From the NCBI GenBank assembly GCA_012184525.1, contig WOFQ01000020.1, forward strand, positions 434,001 through 498,000: a stretch of DNA of 64,000 nucleotides, in the 5' to 3' direction. The translations under genes and the position numbers were made by a program. Each line of letters begins with the position of its first letter. Position 1 is the first letter of the stretch. The notes beneath the pieces were generated by a model. The model was not told the origin of the DNA. It saw only the letters and a program-made list of their open reading frames with translations, and made no database searches. Origin of the DNA: Xenoacremonium recifei (lineage: Eukaryota > Ascomycota > Sordariomycetes > Hypocreales > Nectriaceae). Below, piece after piece: positions 55,589-64,000 of the stretch.

Positions 55589-56338
55589 ATGTCCTTCCAG
55601 AAATGCTGCGTCACGGGCTTTGAATGGCAAGGCACGCCTACTGGGCGTATTGAAAAGGTTGCCGATATCGACACCTACGTCGCCGGGTCCAACCCCGACG
55701 CCGCCGTGCTCATAATCCACGACCTCTTCGGCTGGTCCTTTCCCAACGTGCGCCTCCTAGCCGACCACTACGCGCACGAAGCCAACGCCAGCGTCTACGT
55801 GCCAGACTTCTTCCTCGGCGACGAACTGCCCACCGACCTGGTATTCGAGGACAAGTTCGACCAGATGGACCTGGCCGGCTTCATGGCCAAGCACGGCCGC
55901 GCGCCTAGCGAGCCGCGCATCTTGGCCGTCGCGCGGGCTCTCCGAGAGCGTCACGCACGGCTCGGCGCCGTGGGCTTTTGTTACGGTGGCTGGGCGGTGT
56001 TCCGGCTGGGGGCCACGGAGCACACGCCGCCGCTGGTGGACTGCATCACGGCGGCGCACCCGAGCTTGCTCACGGCGGCGGACGTCGAGGCGGTGGGTGT
56101 GCCGGTGCAGTTGCTGGCGCCGGAGATCGACCCTGTGTTTACGCAGGAGATGAAGGAGCTGACGTTTCGGACACTGCTGGGTAAGGGGCTGGCGTTTGAG
56201 TATGTGCATTTCCCGGGCGTGGCGCATTCGTGTATGATTCGGGGGGATGAGAAGAGGGAGGGGGAGAGGGCGGCGATGGCGAGGGGGAAGAATGCTGCCG
56301 TGCAGTGGCTGGAGCAGTATTTGCACCCATCTGCGTAA
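55589..56338 (+). CDS. Dienelactone hydrolase family protein
   Basis: Single exon, 249 aa. The alpha/beta-hydrolase nucleophile elbow is GFCYGG with nucleophile Cys131; the acid is Asp181 (APEID) and the base His213 (GVAHSC), giving the Cys-Asp-His triad of carboxymethylenebutenolidase. The IIHDLFGW oxyanion-side motif and YVPDFFLGDEL are also family features. In bacteria the enzyme opens dienelactone in chlorocatechol breakdown; fungal members are cytosolic and substrates are mostly unknown. Codon use is very GC-rich (about 65 percent by eye) compared with the gene before it. It is 466 bp downstream of the monooxygenase on the same strand. Confidence 0.93.
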   Translation: MSFQKCCVTGFEWQGTPTGRIEKVADIDTYVAGSNPDAAVLIIHDLFGWSFPNVRLLADHYAHEANASVYVPDFFLGDELPTDLVFEDKFDQMDLAGFMAKHGRAPSEPRILAVARALRERHARLGAVGFCYGGWAVFRLGATEHTPPLVDCITAAHPSLLTAADVEAVGVPVQLLAPEIDPVFTQEMKELTFRTLLGKGLAFEYVHFPGVAHSCMIRGDEKREGERAAMARGKNAAVQWLEQYLHPSA

Positions 56339-56538
56339 AAGCAGAGTGTATGAGTAGTACTGAGTATCCAAGTCCAAATCGACAGGCGGAGACATTTATC
56401 AAGGACTCAGGGGCCGGCACCTACTCCCGGCCTCGATAACAACACAGACAAACAACTTCCCAATGCAGCCTCGTGTTTCGATAACCGATATCTCACATCT
56501 CCGGACAGCCGACCCAGTGTTTCGGAGACGCGGCATGG

Positions 56539-56814
56539 ATGCTTTATCGCGCAGTTCCACTCGCATGCCCTCTGCCCCGGACCGGGCTCCGGCGTCTCGG
56601 CGCCTTCGCGGCGGCCCCACGCCGATACGCGACCGGAGAGATCCGTGGTGATGGGTCCACAGCGGGAACCCGCTATGTATGCATGTCGGGATGCAAGGCA
56701 GATCCGGGGAAGGGGGCGAAGATGCCTGACTGGGTGCGTGCGGGGGACGTGTACACAGTAGTACGTGATTGTCTTGTTGAGACACTGACTGCTAGTTCTG
56801 ATACTACTGGGTAA
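56539..56814 (+). CDS. Possible small protein with mitochondrial-type leader
   Basis: A 91-codon frame whose first about 32 residues are Arg/Ala/Leu-rich without acids and end in RRYATGE, which looks like a mitochondrial presequence with a cleavage site. The remainder (CMSGCKADPGKG...) contains two Cys. An overlapping ATG 4 bp upstream is in another frame, and a 47-nt intron (GTGTAC to CTGCTAG, with CTGAC) could change the C-terminus. Not assigned to any family; may be spurious. Confidence 0.3.
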   Translation: MLYRAVPLACPLPRTGLRRLGAFAAAPRRYATGEIRGDGSTAGTRYVCMSGCKADPGKGAKMPDWVRAGDVYTVVRDCLVETLTASSDTTG

Positions 56815-56899
56815 TCTTGGCTTCTGGAGGCCATTCTCTGCCTGGCTTCCTTTCTCTCCGTGGTCCTCTTCCTAGCAGATCTACCTGGTTTCTCCAATA

Positions 56900-57565
56900 T
56901 CATTTGGACTTGGTGTTCTTGCGCTCCTCCATATCCTCCAGGCATCGATCGAGGGATTCTGCGTCAAGACGATGCTCCAATTTCTCGAGCCGGTCTTCGA
57001 GATCGTCTTCGTAGTCGAGACGTTCCTCCAGCTTCTTGACCCTGTCTCGGAGGTCGTCGTTGTCAAGACGTAACTCTAGCTCGACTATGCGGTGTTTGAG
57101 ATCGTCTAAATAGTAGTCCAGGCCGTCTCCAATATCCTGCGATAACTTGTTAAAATAGTGGGCGGGGGCTTCATAAGAGACTGGCAGACCTTGTTTAAGT
57201 CATTGATCCCGCCTTCGTTGTGCTCAATTCGGGGAAACGCAGAACGAAACCGGCGTGTGGTGTCCTCTCGCAAATCCCTCATTTGGTTGTCTAGTTCTGT
57301 AATTTCACGGTGTATCGCTGACATATCGTTTCGTAACTCATTGCTTTCGTCGCCCTTCGACATGAAGTTCCAGCCCTTGGTGGTGGAAGGTGTGAGTACA
57401 ACTTTCAACACAGCGACCTGATTAGAGACTTACTGGCATAGGTGGGTAGTCGGGCTCTTCTTTGGGAGGCATCTGCACATCTGGTTTGCTGGATTCATCG
57501 AGACAGGTACCCTGGCACTCCTGGTGGCCACACTCTTGGCAGGGGGAATCAATGACCATGGTCAT
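56900..57565 (-). CDS. Small Cys-rich, coiled-coil hypothetical protein
   Basis: Three short exons, 57434..57565, 57190..57375 and 56900..57136; 184 aa. The first join uses GTAAGT and CAAG, the second a weaker GTCTGC donor and GCAG; both keep frame. The first exon codes a short Cys cluster (CQECGHQECQGTC, residues 9-21) that could bind zinc, followed by Lys/Glu/Asp/Pro-rich sequence. Exons 2 and 3 code heptad-type helices: HREITELDNQMRDLRED, then RVKKLEERL, DRLEKLEHRL and related units, a coiled coil of about 60 residues. No family recognised. The high fraction of charged, in-phase heptads across two exons argues that the gene is real. Confidence 0.65.
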
Positions 57566-58572
57566 GATGGAAGAGTGTGCTGTAATGTGGTGATGGAAGT
57601 AGTTTGAAGAGAGAAGAGATTACGATGAAGAGGAAATAGCATTGGCCATATTTATTTCTGGAGGCGGAAGAGAAGGCGATCCAGAAGGTTCAGAAATACG
57701 CCCGGCCGCTGAGCGACTGATTCCATTCATGTCTTTTACCGTGATTCCCGATTGTTTCTACAGTGAATTCCTGCTTTGTCGTTCGCGCATGCATTCAGAG
57801 TCGGGGTTTGCATTAGAGACCAACAAAGGAGATGTGCAAACCAGGGCGCATAACATCACATGCAAGGATTGCATCGCTTCGTTTCCCATCCGCGGCCTGC
57901 TGCATCGCTGCCTGGCGACTTGTCACCTTTCGTGAGGCCACCCGTCCGGCGACTTATCTCTGAGGCCTCAATCATCCCCTGGCGCTGACTCACGCGCGTT
58001 GGGATTGCGCCTCGTGTCAAGCTGATAGGCCTGCGCCTGGGCAATGGCCGAGTGGACTCATGCATCACGGGATAATCGCCATCGTGCGGCTCTGCCAGAT
58101 GCACATCGGCCGATTGCTAAACCACAGCCCCGGGCTCGGGCCCCGTTGACGCCCCGTAACTTATAAACCAGACCACCGGCGACAGGGGGGAGGGGCGTCT
58201 AATATCTAGATGGCCGCCCAGTGAGTGGAGGATTGCCCCCCAAGCTCAAGGCGCATGTATCCCTGGTCCGGGGCACTGTTCCCGGCAGCGCTGAGATCAA
58301 TCCCCGAAGCCAGGGCAGGGCAGGGCGGCTTAATAGGGAACATGGCGCCATTGTGCGCAACTCCAACGCCCTGCAATGCCTCGTTGGGCCGCGACAGCCA
58401 GCATGTGTCAGCGGGAGTCAGGAGCAATCTCTGGGCGGAAGGGCTGGGATGGGCGTCAACTCCTTTTCAGCTGCTGCTTGGCGGGAATGACCTGATTCCG
58501 GACGGGGTATAAAGTTTGTCGAAACTCTCGGTGCAGACAGAGTCTTATCAAGCCAATCCACTCGCAACCGCG
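57566..58572. other. Divergent intergenic region, 1 kb
   Basis: Between the coiled-coil gene (minus) and the dehydrogenase gene (plus). GC-rich near 58,100-58,450. A TATA box near the right end is listed separately; otherwise nothing recognised. Confidence 0.5.
58508..58513 (+). promoter_or_regulatory. TATA box of the 2-hydroxyacid dehydrogenase gene
   Basis: TATAAA about 65 bp before the ATG at 58573, in a standard position for a strong fungal core promoter. It also supports that ATG as the start, rather than an internal Met. Confidence 0.55.
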
Positions 58573-59934
58573 ATGCCTGATTGTGACCTCGACATCAATT
58601 CCGACTCCAAAAAGTCCCTTGTCGCGGCGTGTCTGTTGCTGCTTGCGCTGCCCGCTGCTTATTTGTATCTCGGGTTGAATCACCCCGCCAAGCGAAACCT
58701 CCTCGGGCAAGCAAACCCCGTGACTTCCGCGCCTGCCTCAGCTTCAGCTGCGACGTCATCATCACCAGCCACACCTCCAGCCTCTATAGCTTCTTCCACA
58801 GCTTCCACAGCTGCCTCAACAACTTCTTCTTCTTCTCCTCCTTCAACCATGCCCGAGCTCTCGCCCACGCCGCCCGACCGCCCGCTGATGCGCGTCGCCG
58901 TCTTCAGCACCAAGCCCTACGACAAGAAGTACCTCTCCGCTGTGCTCGCCGACAAGCACGCCGACGGCGGCATCGCGCTGGTCTTCCACGAGTTTGCGCT
59001 GGACGAGGAGACGGTGCTGCTGGTCGAGGGCGTCGATGCCGTGTGCGTGTTTGTGAACGACACGCTGACGGCCAACGTGCTGGAGGAGCTGGCCGAGCGC
59101 GGCGTGCAGGCGGTGCTGCTGCGGTGCGCCGGCTTCAACAACGTCGACCTGGACGCCGCCCAGCGATTGCGACTGATGGTGGCCAACGTGCCGTCCTACT
59201 CGCCCGAAGCCGTCGCCGAGTTCGCCGTCGCCCTCATCCAGACGCTCAACCGCAAGACACACCGCGCCTACAACCGCGTGCGCGAGGGCAACTTCGCGCT
59301 GGACGGGCTGCTGGGCCGCACGCTGCACGGCAAGACGGTGGGCATCGTGGGCGTGGGCAAGATCGGGCTGGCCACGGCGCGCATCATGAAGGGCTTCGGG
59401 TGCCGCCTGCTGGCCTACGACCCGTTCCCGTCGCCGGCCTTTGACGAGTTCGGCGAGTATCGCAGCCTGGAGGCGCTGCTGCCCGAGTGCGACATCGTCA
59501 GCCTGCACTGTCCGCTGATGGACCGCACGCGCCACATCATCAACGAGGAGACGCTGACGTGGATGAAGCAGGGCGCCATGCTGGTGAATACGTCGCGTGG
59601 CGGGCTGATTGACACGGAGGCTGTGATCCACGCCCTGAAGCGCGACCACATCGGCGGGCTGGCGCTCGACGTGTACGAGGCCGAGGGCGAGCTGTTCTAC
59701 AACGACCACTCGTCGCACATCATCCAGGACGACCACCTGATGCGCCTGCTGACCTTCCCCAACGTCGTTGTCTGCGGCCACCAGGCCTTCTTCACCGAGG
59801 AGGCGCTGACCGAGATCGCCGAGTGCACGCTGCGCAACCTCGAGGAGTTCATGGAGCGCGGCACCAGCACCAACTCGCTGACCAAGGACCTGAAGATGCG
59901 CCGCCGCGACTCGCTGCCCGTGAGAAACATCTGA
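58573..59934 (+). CDS. D-isomer 2-hydroxyacid (D-lactate-type) dehydrogenase with N-terminal membrane segment
   Basis: Single exon, 453 aa from the ATG at 58573, about 65 bp below a TATA box. Residues 15-35 are a clear transmembrane helix (SLVAACLLLLALPAAYLYLGL). A Ser/Ala/Thr/Pro tract of about 45 residues follows, then the enzyme from MRVAVFSTKPYDKKYL. NAD binding: GIVGVGKIG plus the YDPFPS Asp after beta-2. Catalytic residues by family: Arg in the NTSRGG turn, the Glu of the DVYEAEGE region and His in VCGHQAF. The body fits fermentative D-lactate dehydrogenases (NAD-dependent reduction of pyruvate). The membrane leader is not usual; a start at the internal Met of MPELS would give the ordinary soluble enzyme. 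Confidence 0.9.
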   Translation: MPDCDLDINSDSKKSLVAACLLLLALPAAYLYLGLNHPAKRNLLGQANPVTSAPASASAATSSSPATPPASIASSTASTAASTTSSSSPPSTMPELSPTPPDRPLMRVAVFSTKPYDKKYLSAVLADKHADGGIALVFHEFALDEETVLLVEGVDAVCVFVNDTLTANVLEELAERGVQAVLLRCAGFNNVDLDAAQRLRLMVANVPSYSPEAVAEFAVALIQTLNRKTHRAYNRVREGNFALDGLLGRTLHGKTVGIVGVGKIGLATARIMKGFGCRLLAYDPFPSPAFDEFGEYRSLEALLPECDIVSLHCPLMDRTRHIINEETLTWMKQGAMLVNTSRGGLIDTEAVIHALKRDHIGGLALDVYEAEGELFYNDHSSHIIQDDHLMRLLTFPNVVVCGHQAFFTEEALTEIAECTLRNLEEFMERGTSTNSLTKDLKMRRRDSLPVRNI

Positions 59935-60671
59935 GACGTTAGACGCTCTTATCTCTCTCTCTCTCTGCTGCGTTCCCTCCCCCCCTGCCATCTATCTCCC
60001 CGGGAGACCAGGGCTAGCTACCCGCGAGCTAGCATCAGGCCCGCCAGCTAGAACATTCCCGCAGCTGCACCGCAAACGGAACCTGTCTCTGTGGGCCGCC
60101 TGTCCGACCGGGATCATGGATCTTGACTCGGTGAGGCGTCAAACGGAGTAGCCGAGCATTGCCGGTGGCAGCATCTGCGTGCCCCCCCTTGCTACATCCC
60201 TTGACCTTGACCCTGAACTCTCTGATGAACGCAACCAGTTCCTCATCCTCGGGATTCGGATGACCTGATTTTTTGCTTTTGGGTAGATTGTGCTAATGTG
60301 GCCTTTGCTTTGTCTCTTTTCTTTTTTCCTCATCTTCAAATTAGACGGATGGATACTTACAGGGTCTCTGGTTTTCCTTTGTCAGTCACGGTAAAGACGG
60401 TCGCCCCAGGGACTTTATTGAATTTCATTTATTTTTGTATTTTTTTATGTTATCTGTAATTCCAGGGTATTATATGCTAGGCAAAAGTTCAAATGCCTTG
60501 TCTTCCTCCCCGGGGACTCGTAGTCTGTAGTAGAGACTCTTCAGTCTACCCCTTTCCCATCTGCATCCCATTATGATCCCATTATGCCCCCTATAATCCT
60601 ACCCCGTCTATAAGCCCATGTCTATAATGTGGTAATTTGTTGTTTCGCGCAGAGCCTCGCAAGTAGCCCGC
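59935..60671. other. Convergent intergenic region with TC repeat
   Basis: 737 bp between two 3' ends. A (TC)n run lies at about 59,952-59,966, just after the dehydrogenase stop. T-rich tracts near 60,310-60,450 are the only other notable composition feature. Confidence 0.5.
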
Positions 60672-62687
60672 TTAGGGGTTGCTCACGTAGCTCCTGGCTC
60701 TTCGCAGGTCGTCGTCGTGCTCCTGGTCATCTCGGACGCCAGCACCACCAGGGGCAGGACCATGGCCCTTGGCCTTTTCGATGTCGTCCACGCTAGAATC
60801 CTCTTCGTCACCCGCATAAGCGTACTTGCTGCGAGCTCGGATCTTGGCGCCAAACTTCCAGAACAGGAACGGAATACCACAGCAGGCCAGCGAGATGAAG
60901 GCCAGCAGCGTCGACGCCCACTGGTCGTTGAGGCGGTCGTACATCTGCTCGGTGAAAAGCACCACGGCAGCGCCCCAGAAACTTCGGATACAGGTCTTGG
61001 CTGCCAGTGCCGAGGCTGCCTGGTGCTGGTAAGAATCGACGAGGTAGTTGTTGGCCGAGTTGTACAGGAAGATGAAGCCGAAGCCGACGGGGAAGCCGCC
61101 CATGGCAGGGCCAGCCCAGGAGAGGTCAGAGTATGATGTCCAGGCGAAGATGAACAGACCAATGGGGATGCACCAACACGAGATCATCATAGGAATCAGA
61201 CGCACTTCGGCGGGTGGGTGGCCGTTGTGCTTGTTGACCATCTTGATATAGTGAATGTTGACAAAGGGCGAGCACATGGCCGAAAGAATGACACCGACGG
61301 CGACGGGAATGAACATCAGACCAGTCTTGCCAGCAGAATAGCCCTTGCCCTTCTGGTAGATGATAGGGAAGGCGACGAAGAACATATACAGAAGGCCGTA
61401 AAGCACACTCATGTACAGAGAGATGAGGAAGACGATGAGCTCGCCAAAGAGCAGCTGGAAGGGCCGGATAAGGAAAATACGTAGACGCTCGCCGAGAGGT
61501 CGAAGATCCAGCTCCTGCTCAGTGACGTGGTCAGGCTCGCCAGTCGTCTCCCGAAGCTTGCGCGCACGCTTGAGCAGGATGGTGGGCGTGTAAGTCTCGG
61601 GGACAGTGAAGGTGATGAGGACCCAGACGATACCCGCGAAGATGAGCTGGATCCAGTAGAGCCAGCGCCAGCCAGCGGCATCGGAAAGGAAACCACCGAT
61701 TAGGGGACCAACTGCAGTGGATGTTAGAGTCCGGTGTTGTGTTGTTGGGTTGTTTAGAGGTTGGACTTACTGGCTGGGCCGATAAAAGGGGCGGCAGAGA
61801 AGGCGGCCATGGGAACACCACGCTCCTCGTTCCTCCACAGGTCAGCGAGAGTGCCACCGACGAGGGTCATGGGAGCAGAGAAGGCAATGCCGTCGATGGC
61901 TCGACAGACCAGTAACGTCTGGATGTTCTTCGCGACAGCACAAGGAATGATGAATACGACAGCAATAAGGAGCGTCGAGCCACTGCACCTTGTTAGTCCT
62001 TGAACTCCTCCCGGTCTTTTCAGGGGCAACTTACTAGATAACTCGTCGTCCGTACACCTCAGACAGCGGCGCAAAGATCATAGGCCCAACACCAAAGCCC
62101 ACGACAAACAGCGAGATACTCACCAGCGCAACCTCCTCGCTGACGTTGAACTCGTCCGCCACGCCCTGGATGTCCGCCGTGATAACCGCCGACGCAAACG
62201 CAACAACAAAGCACGTCATCGCCACGACCATCGTGCACCACCACTTATACGCCTTGCTCCAATTCTTAGGATTCTCTGGATCCCCAGGCGTGAACGTCAC
62301 AAGCTGGTAGCGTCTCTCGCCCGACGCCCCGGGTTCACGACTGCTTAATCTTGCAACCGCGGGAGGCTCAACCGGACCTGGAATCGCACCTTCGGCAGTC
62401 TCGACACGGTACTCGTCCAGGTTGGCCGTGGCAGACAGCGTCCGGTACGGCAGGTCGATGTCCAGGTCCGGGTCGCGGGCTTCCTTGTGCGGCGGCTCGC
62501 CGCCCGAGAGGGAGAGCGAGCGGCGCAGACGGCCCAGCGCGCTGTTGTGCGTGTTGATGGGGGCGAATTGCCGGGCGACGTCATCGGAGGAGGAGGAGGA
62601 GGCGGCATCGTCGTCGTGCGCGCCTGGGAGGGTGGCTGAGGATACTCGCGAGGGGGCGTTCATGGTGTTTGAGTCTGATTGTTCCAT
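60672..62687 (-). CDS. MFS transporter, DHA1 drug/polyamine type
   Basis: Three exons, 62035..62687, 61771..61982 and 60672..61711; 634 aa. The first about 145 residues are cytoplasmic, Ser/Asp/Glu-rich and disordered. NPKNWSKAYKWW precedes TM1, as in fungal DHA1 proteins of the Tpo/Flu/Qdr group. The loop 2-3 signature PLSEVYGRR, the TM4-5 GPAIGPLIGGF motif formed across the second splice, and RWLYWIQLIFAG are conserved; twelve hydrophobic segments are readable. A 30-residue hydrophilic loop sits in the middle. The C-terminus is charged (Asp/Glu/Arg). It exports drugs, polyamines or fungal metabolites at the plasma membrane; the substrate cannot be predicted. Confidence 0.93.
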
Positions 62688-64000
62688 CACTTAATGAGAG
62701 AGAGTGTGTGGACTCATGTATAACCAAGTCAGTGTTAATGACAGTAGTTGAGTGAAGGGAGGATAGAAGAAGTTAAAGTGTATAAGTATAAGTAAAAGTG
62801 TGTAAGTCAAGTTGGATGCGGGTGGCGATTAGGAACCACACACAAGTGAATGATGGCAGACACAATAACCTTTCACTCCTGTCACCAAGCCGGGGGACAC
62901 AGCCCGTTATATATCTTCATCCCCTGTGCCTCCATCTCCCTCTCTCACATTCCAGCCCAGATCTCCCACGCCCACGCGCCCCCCGACCCAACGCCGGGCC
63001 CCAAACACGAGGGCAAGATAGGGAAATGAAGGTTCCGCGGCCGGCAGCCCCCAGTCTACCTTCTTCTGCTTCTAGAATTGCCCTTCACGCAAAGTACCCT
63101 GTTGTTGTCACGAACTTGCGGCTCCAACCGCTCACCCTTAGCCTTCGCTACTTAGCTCCGCAACGTGGAACCCGCCCTCAGAGATTTTCTACCCAATCAT
63201 CGCTCTATCTGGGGATAACTCGGCGTTCACTGCTGATGAAGCGCCACCCGCCGCCCCAGTTAATTTGTTCCGATTGCAGACGACAGTGACAAACGCTCCA
63301 AGGGGGGGGGTGCGGCTGTTGCAGCGATCTGACGTCGTGTCCCAGATCTTGCTGTCGCGTCTTCTTCTCCTCATCGTTTTCCCTCGCCCTTTTTTGTGCC
63401 CTTTTTTTGCTGGTCTTGTGGTCTTCCTCGTCCCGTTGCCCCGGAACCCACCTCCGGCAGGAATCGGACGGACCCGGAATGGGTCTTCGGCGCAAAAACT
63501 CAAAATTACCCACTTCGGCCCCGGAGTGGGGCCCGGGAGAGCTCACGGCCGCGGCGACGCCGGCATCGGACTGAGAGCGCGACAGCGAGGGGGTGGCGGA
63601 CTGATAATCCAGCTGCGGGCCAGGCAGGGGGCGTGGCATCTAGGTTGCAAGGTTGCTATCCTTCCCAAAGGCCTGACGAACCGAGCCCGCCCCCCGTTGG
63701 GCTGAAGTCCTCTTGTCTCAAACCGCCCCCCACCCGGGCTACATGAACTTATCGTCATTGGGATTAATGGCGCAGGCCTGGACGGGTCAGTCGCAGTCAA
63801 ATCGTCGGTACCAGGGGCCGGTAATTACTAGTTGGGATCTTCCTTGTTTCGACCGCCTACCGATGCTATCAAATCAATGCTGAGCGTTGCTTCTCTATCC
63901 ATTCTGGGTTGGGCCCCCTTCGGGCTGCTCTCTGACGACACCTCCGTTATACACCCGTCGAGCTATCGCAGTTCCACGTCTAACCTCGCGATGCCACTGA
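62688..64000. other. Right-end stretch without a recognisable gene
   Basis: 1.3 kb upstream of the MFS gene to the window edge. Overlapping frames occur on both strands in the GC-rich 63,000-63,750 part, none with a domain. A G-run of about ten lies at 63,301-63,310. It probably contains the MFS promoter; the far end may belong to a neighbouring gene outside the window. Confidence 0.5.

Noticed and set aside
51190..56338. Secondary-metabolite cluster
   Set aside because: No polyketide synthase, peptide synthetase, terpene cyclase or cluster-type P450 is in the window.
58843..59991. 382-codon open frame antisense to the dehydrogenase gene
   Set aside because: It is the mirror of a GC-rich conserved coding sequence and has His/Gln/Val-rich composition with no domain.
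1..64000. tRNA or rRNA genes, CRISPR arrays, transposon terminal repeats
   Set aside because: Reading both strands for B-box-like sequences, regular spaced repeats and transposase motifs gave nothing convincing. A tRNAscan or repeat search would be decisive but was not possible.

Overview
This is nuclear DNA of a filamentous ascomycete, most likely a sordariomycete. The genes carry many short introns (about 41-107 nt, often 47-60 nt) with GT..AG ends and CTAAC/CTGAC-like branch sites. The gene set is fungal: Mdm12 of ERMES, a Cep57/Ppc89-type spindle pole protein, Zn2Cys6 and GH76 proteins, a cAR-like GPCR, an APC permease and an MFS drug/polyamine transporter. No rRNA, tRNA, CRISPR array or transposon ORF was recognised. 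Exon joins below were worked out by hand from splice sites and reading phase; every multi-exon model given as a join closes in frame unless a problem is stated.

Left part (1-20 kb), accessory in character: a WSC-domain surface protein gene with an in-frame TAG after its most canonical splice; a HGD-type protein kinase joined to a C-terminal propeller-like region; a fungal CorA-like membrane protein; a nine-exon amino-acid permease; a Zn2Cys6 transcription factor; and an amidohydrolase with a probable mitochondrial leader.

Middle (20-45 kb), mostly conserved cell biology: MsrA, a mitochondrial Bax-inhibitor/GHITM-type protein, a 1002-aa protein combining two cyclic-nucleotide-binding domains with an F-box and leucine-rich repeats (preceded by a 3.2-kb gene-poor stretch), biosynthetic threonine deaminase (ILV1) with Gcn4/CPC1-type sites upstream, a disordered PPxY protein, a secreted GH76 enzyme, the Cep57/Ppc89-like protein, NOC2 and VPS28 from a shared 274-bp promoter, and MDM12.

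Right part (45-64 kb): an NTF2-like protein, a C2-domain protein, a GPCR, then a run of oxidoreductase/hydrolase genes (SDR-type reductase, a flavin monooxygenase fused to a DUF6314-like domain, dienelactone hydrolase), a previously easy-to-miss three-exon Cys-rich coiled-coil gene, a 2-hydroxyacid dehydrogenase with an N-terminal membrane segment, and an MFS transporter. The last 1.3 kb has no recognisable gene.

The strongest leads are the cAMP-type-pocket/F-box fusion, the monooxygenase-DUF6314 fusion, the in-frame stop and paired Cys-rich motif of the WSC gene, the kinase-propeller gene, and the CX3CX2CX2C cluster in the spindle-pole protein.
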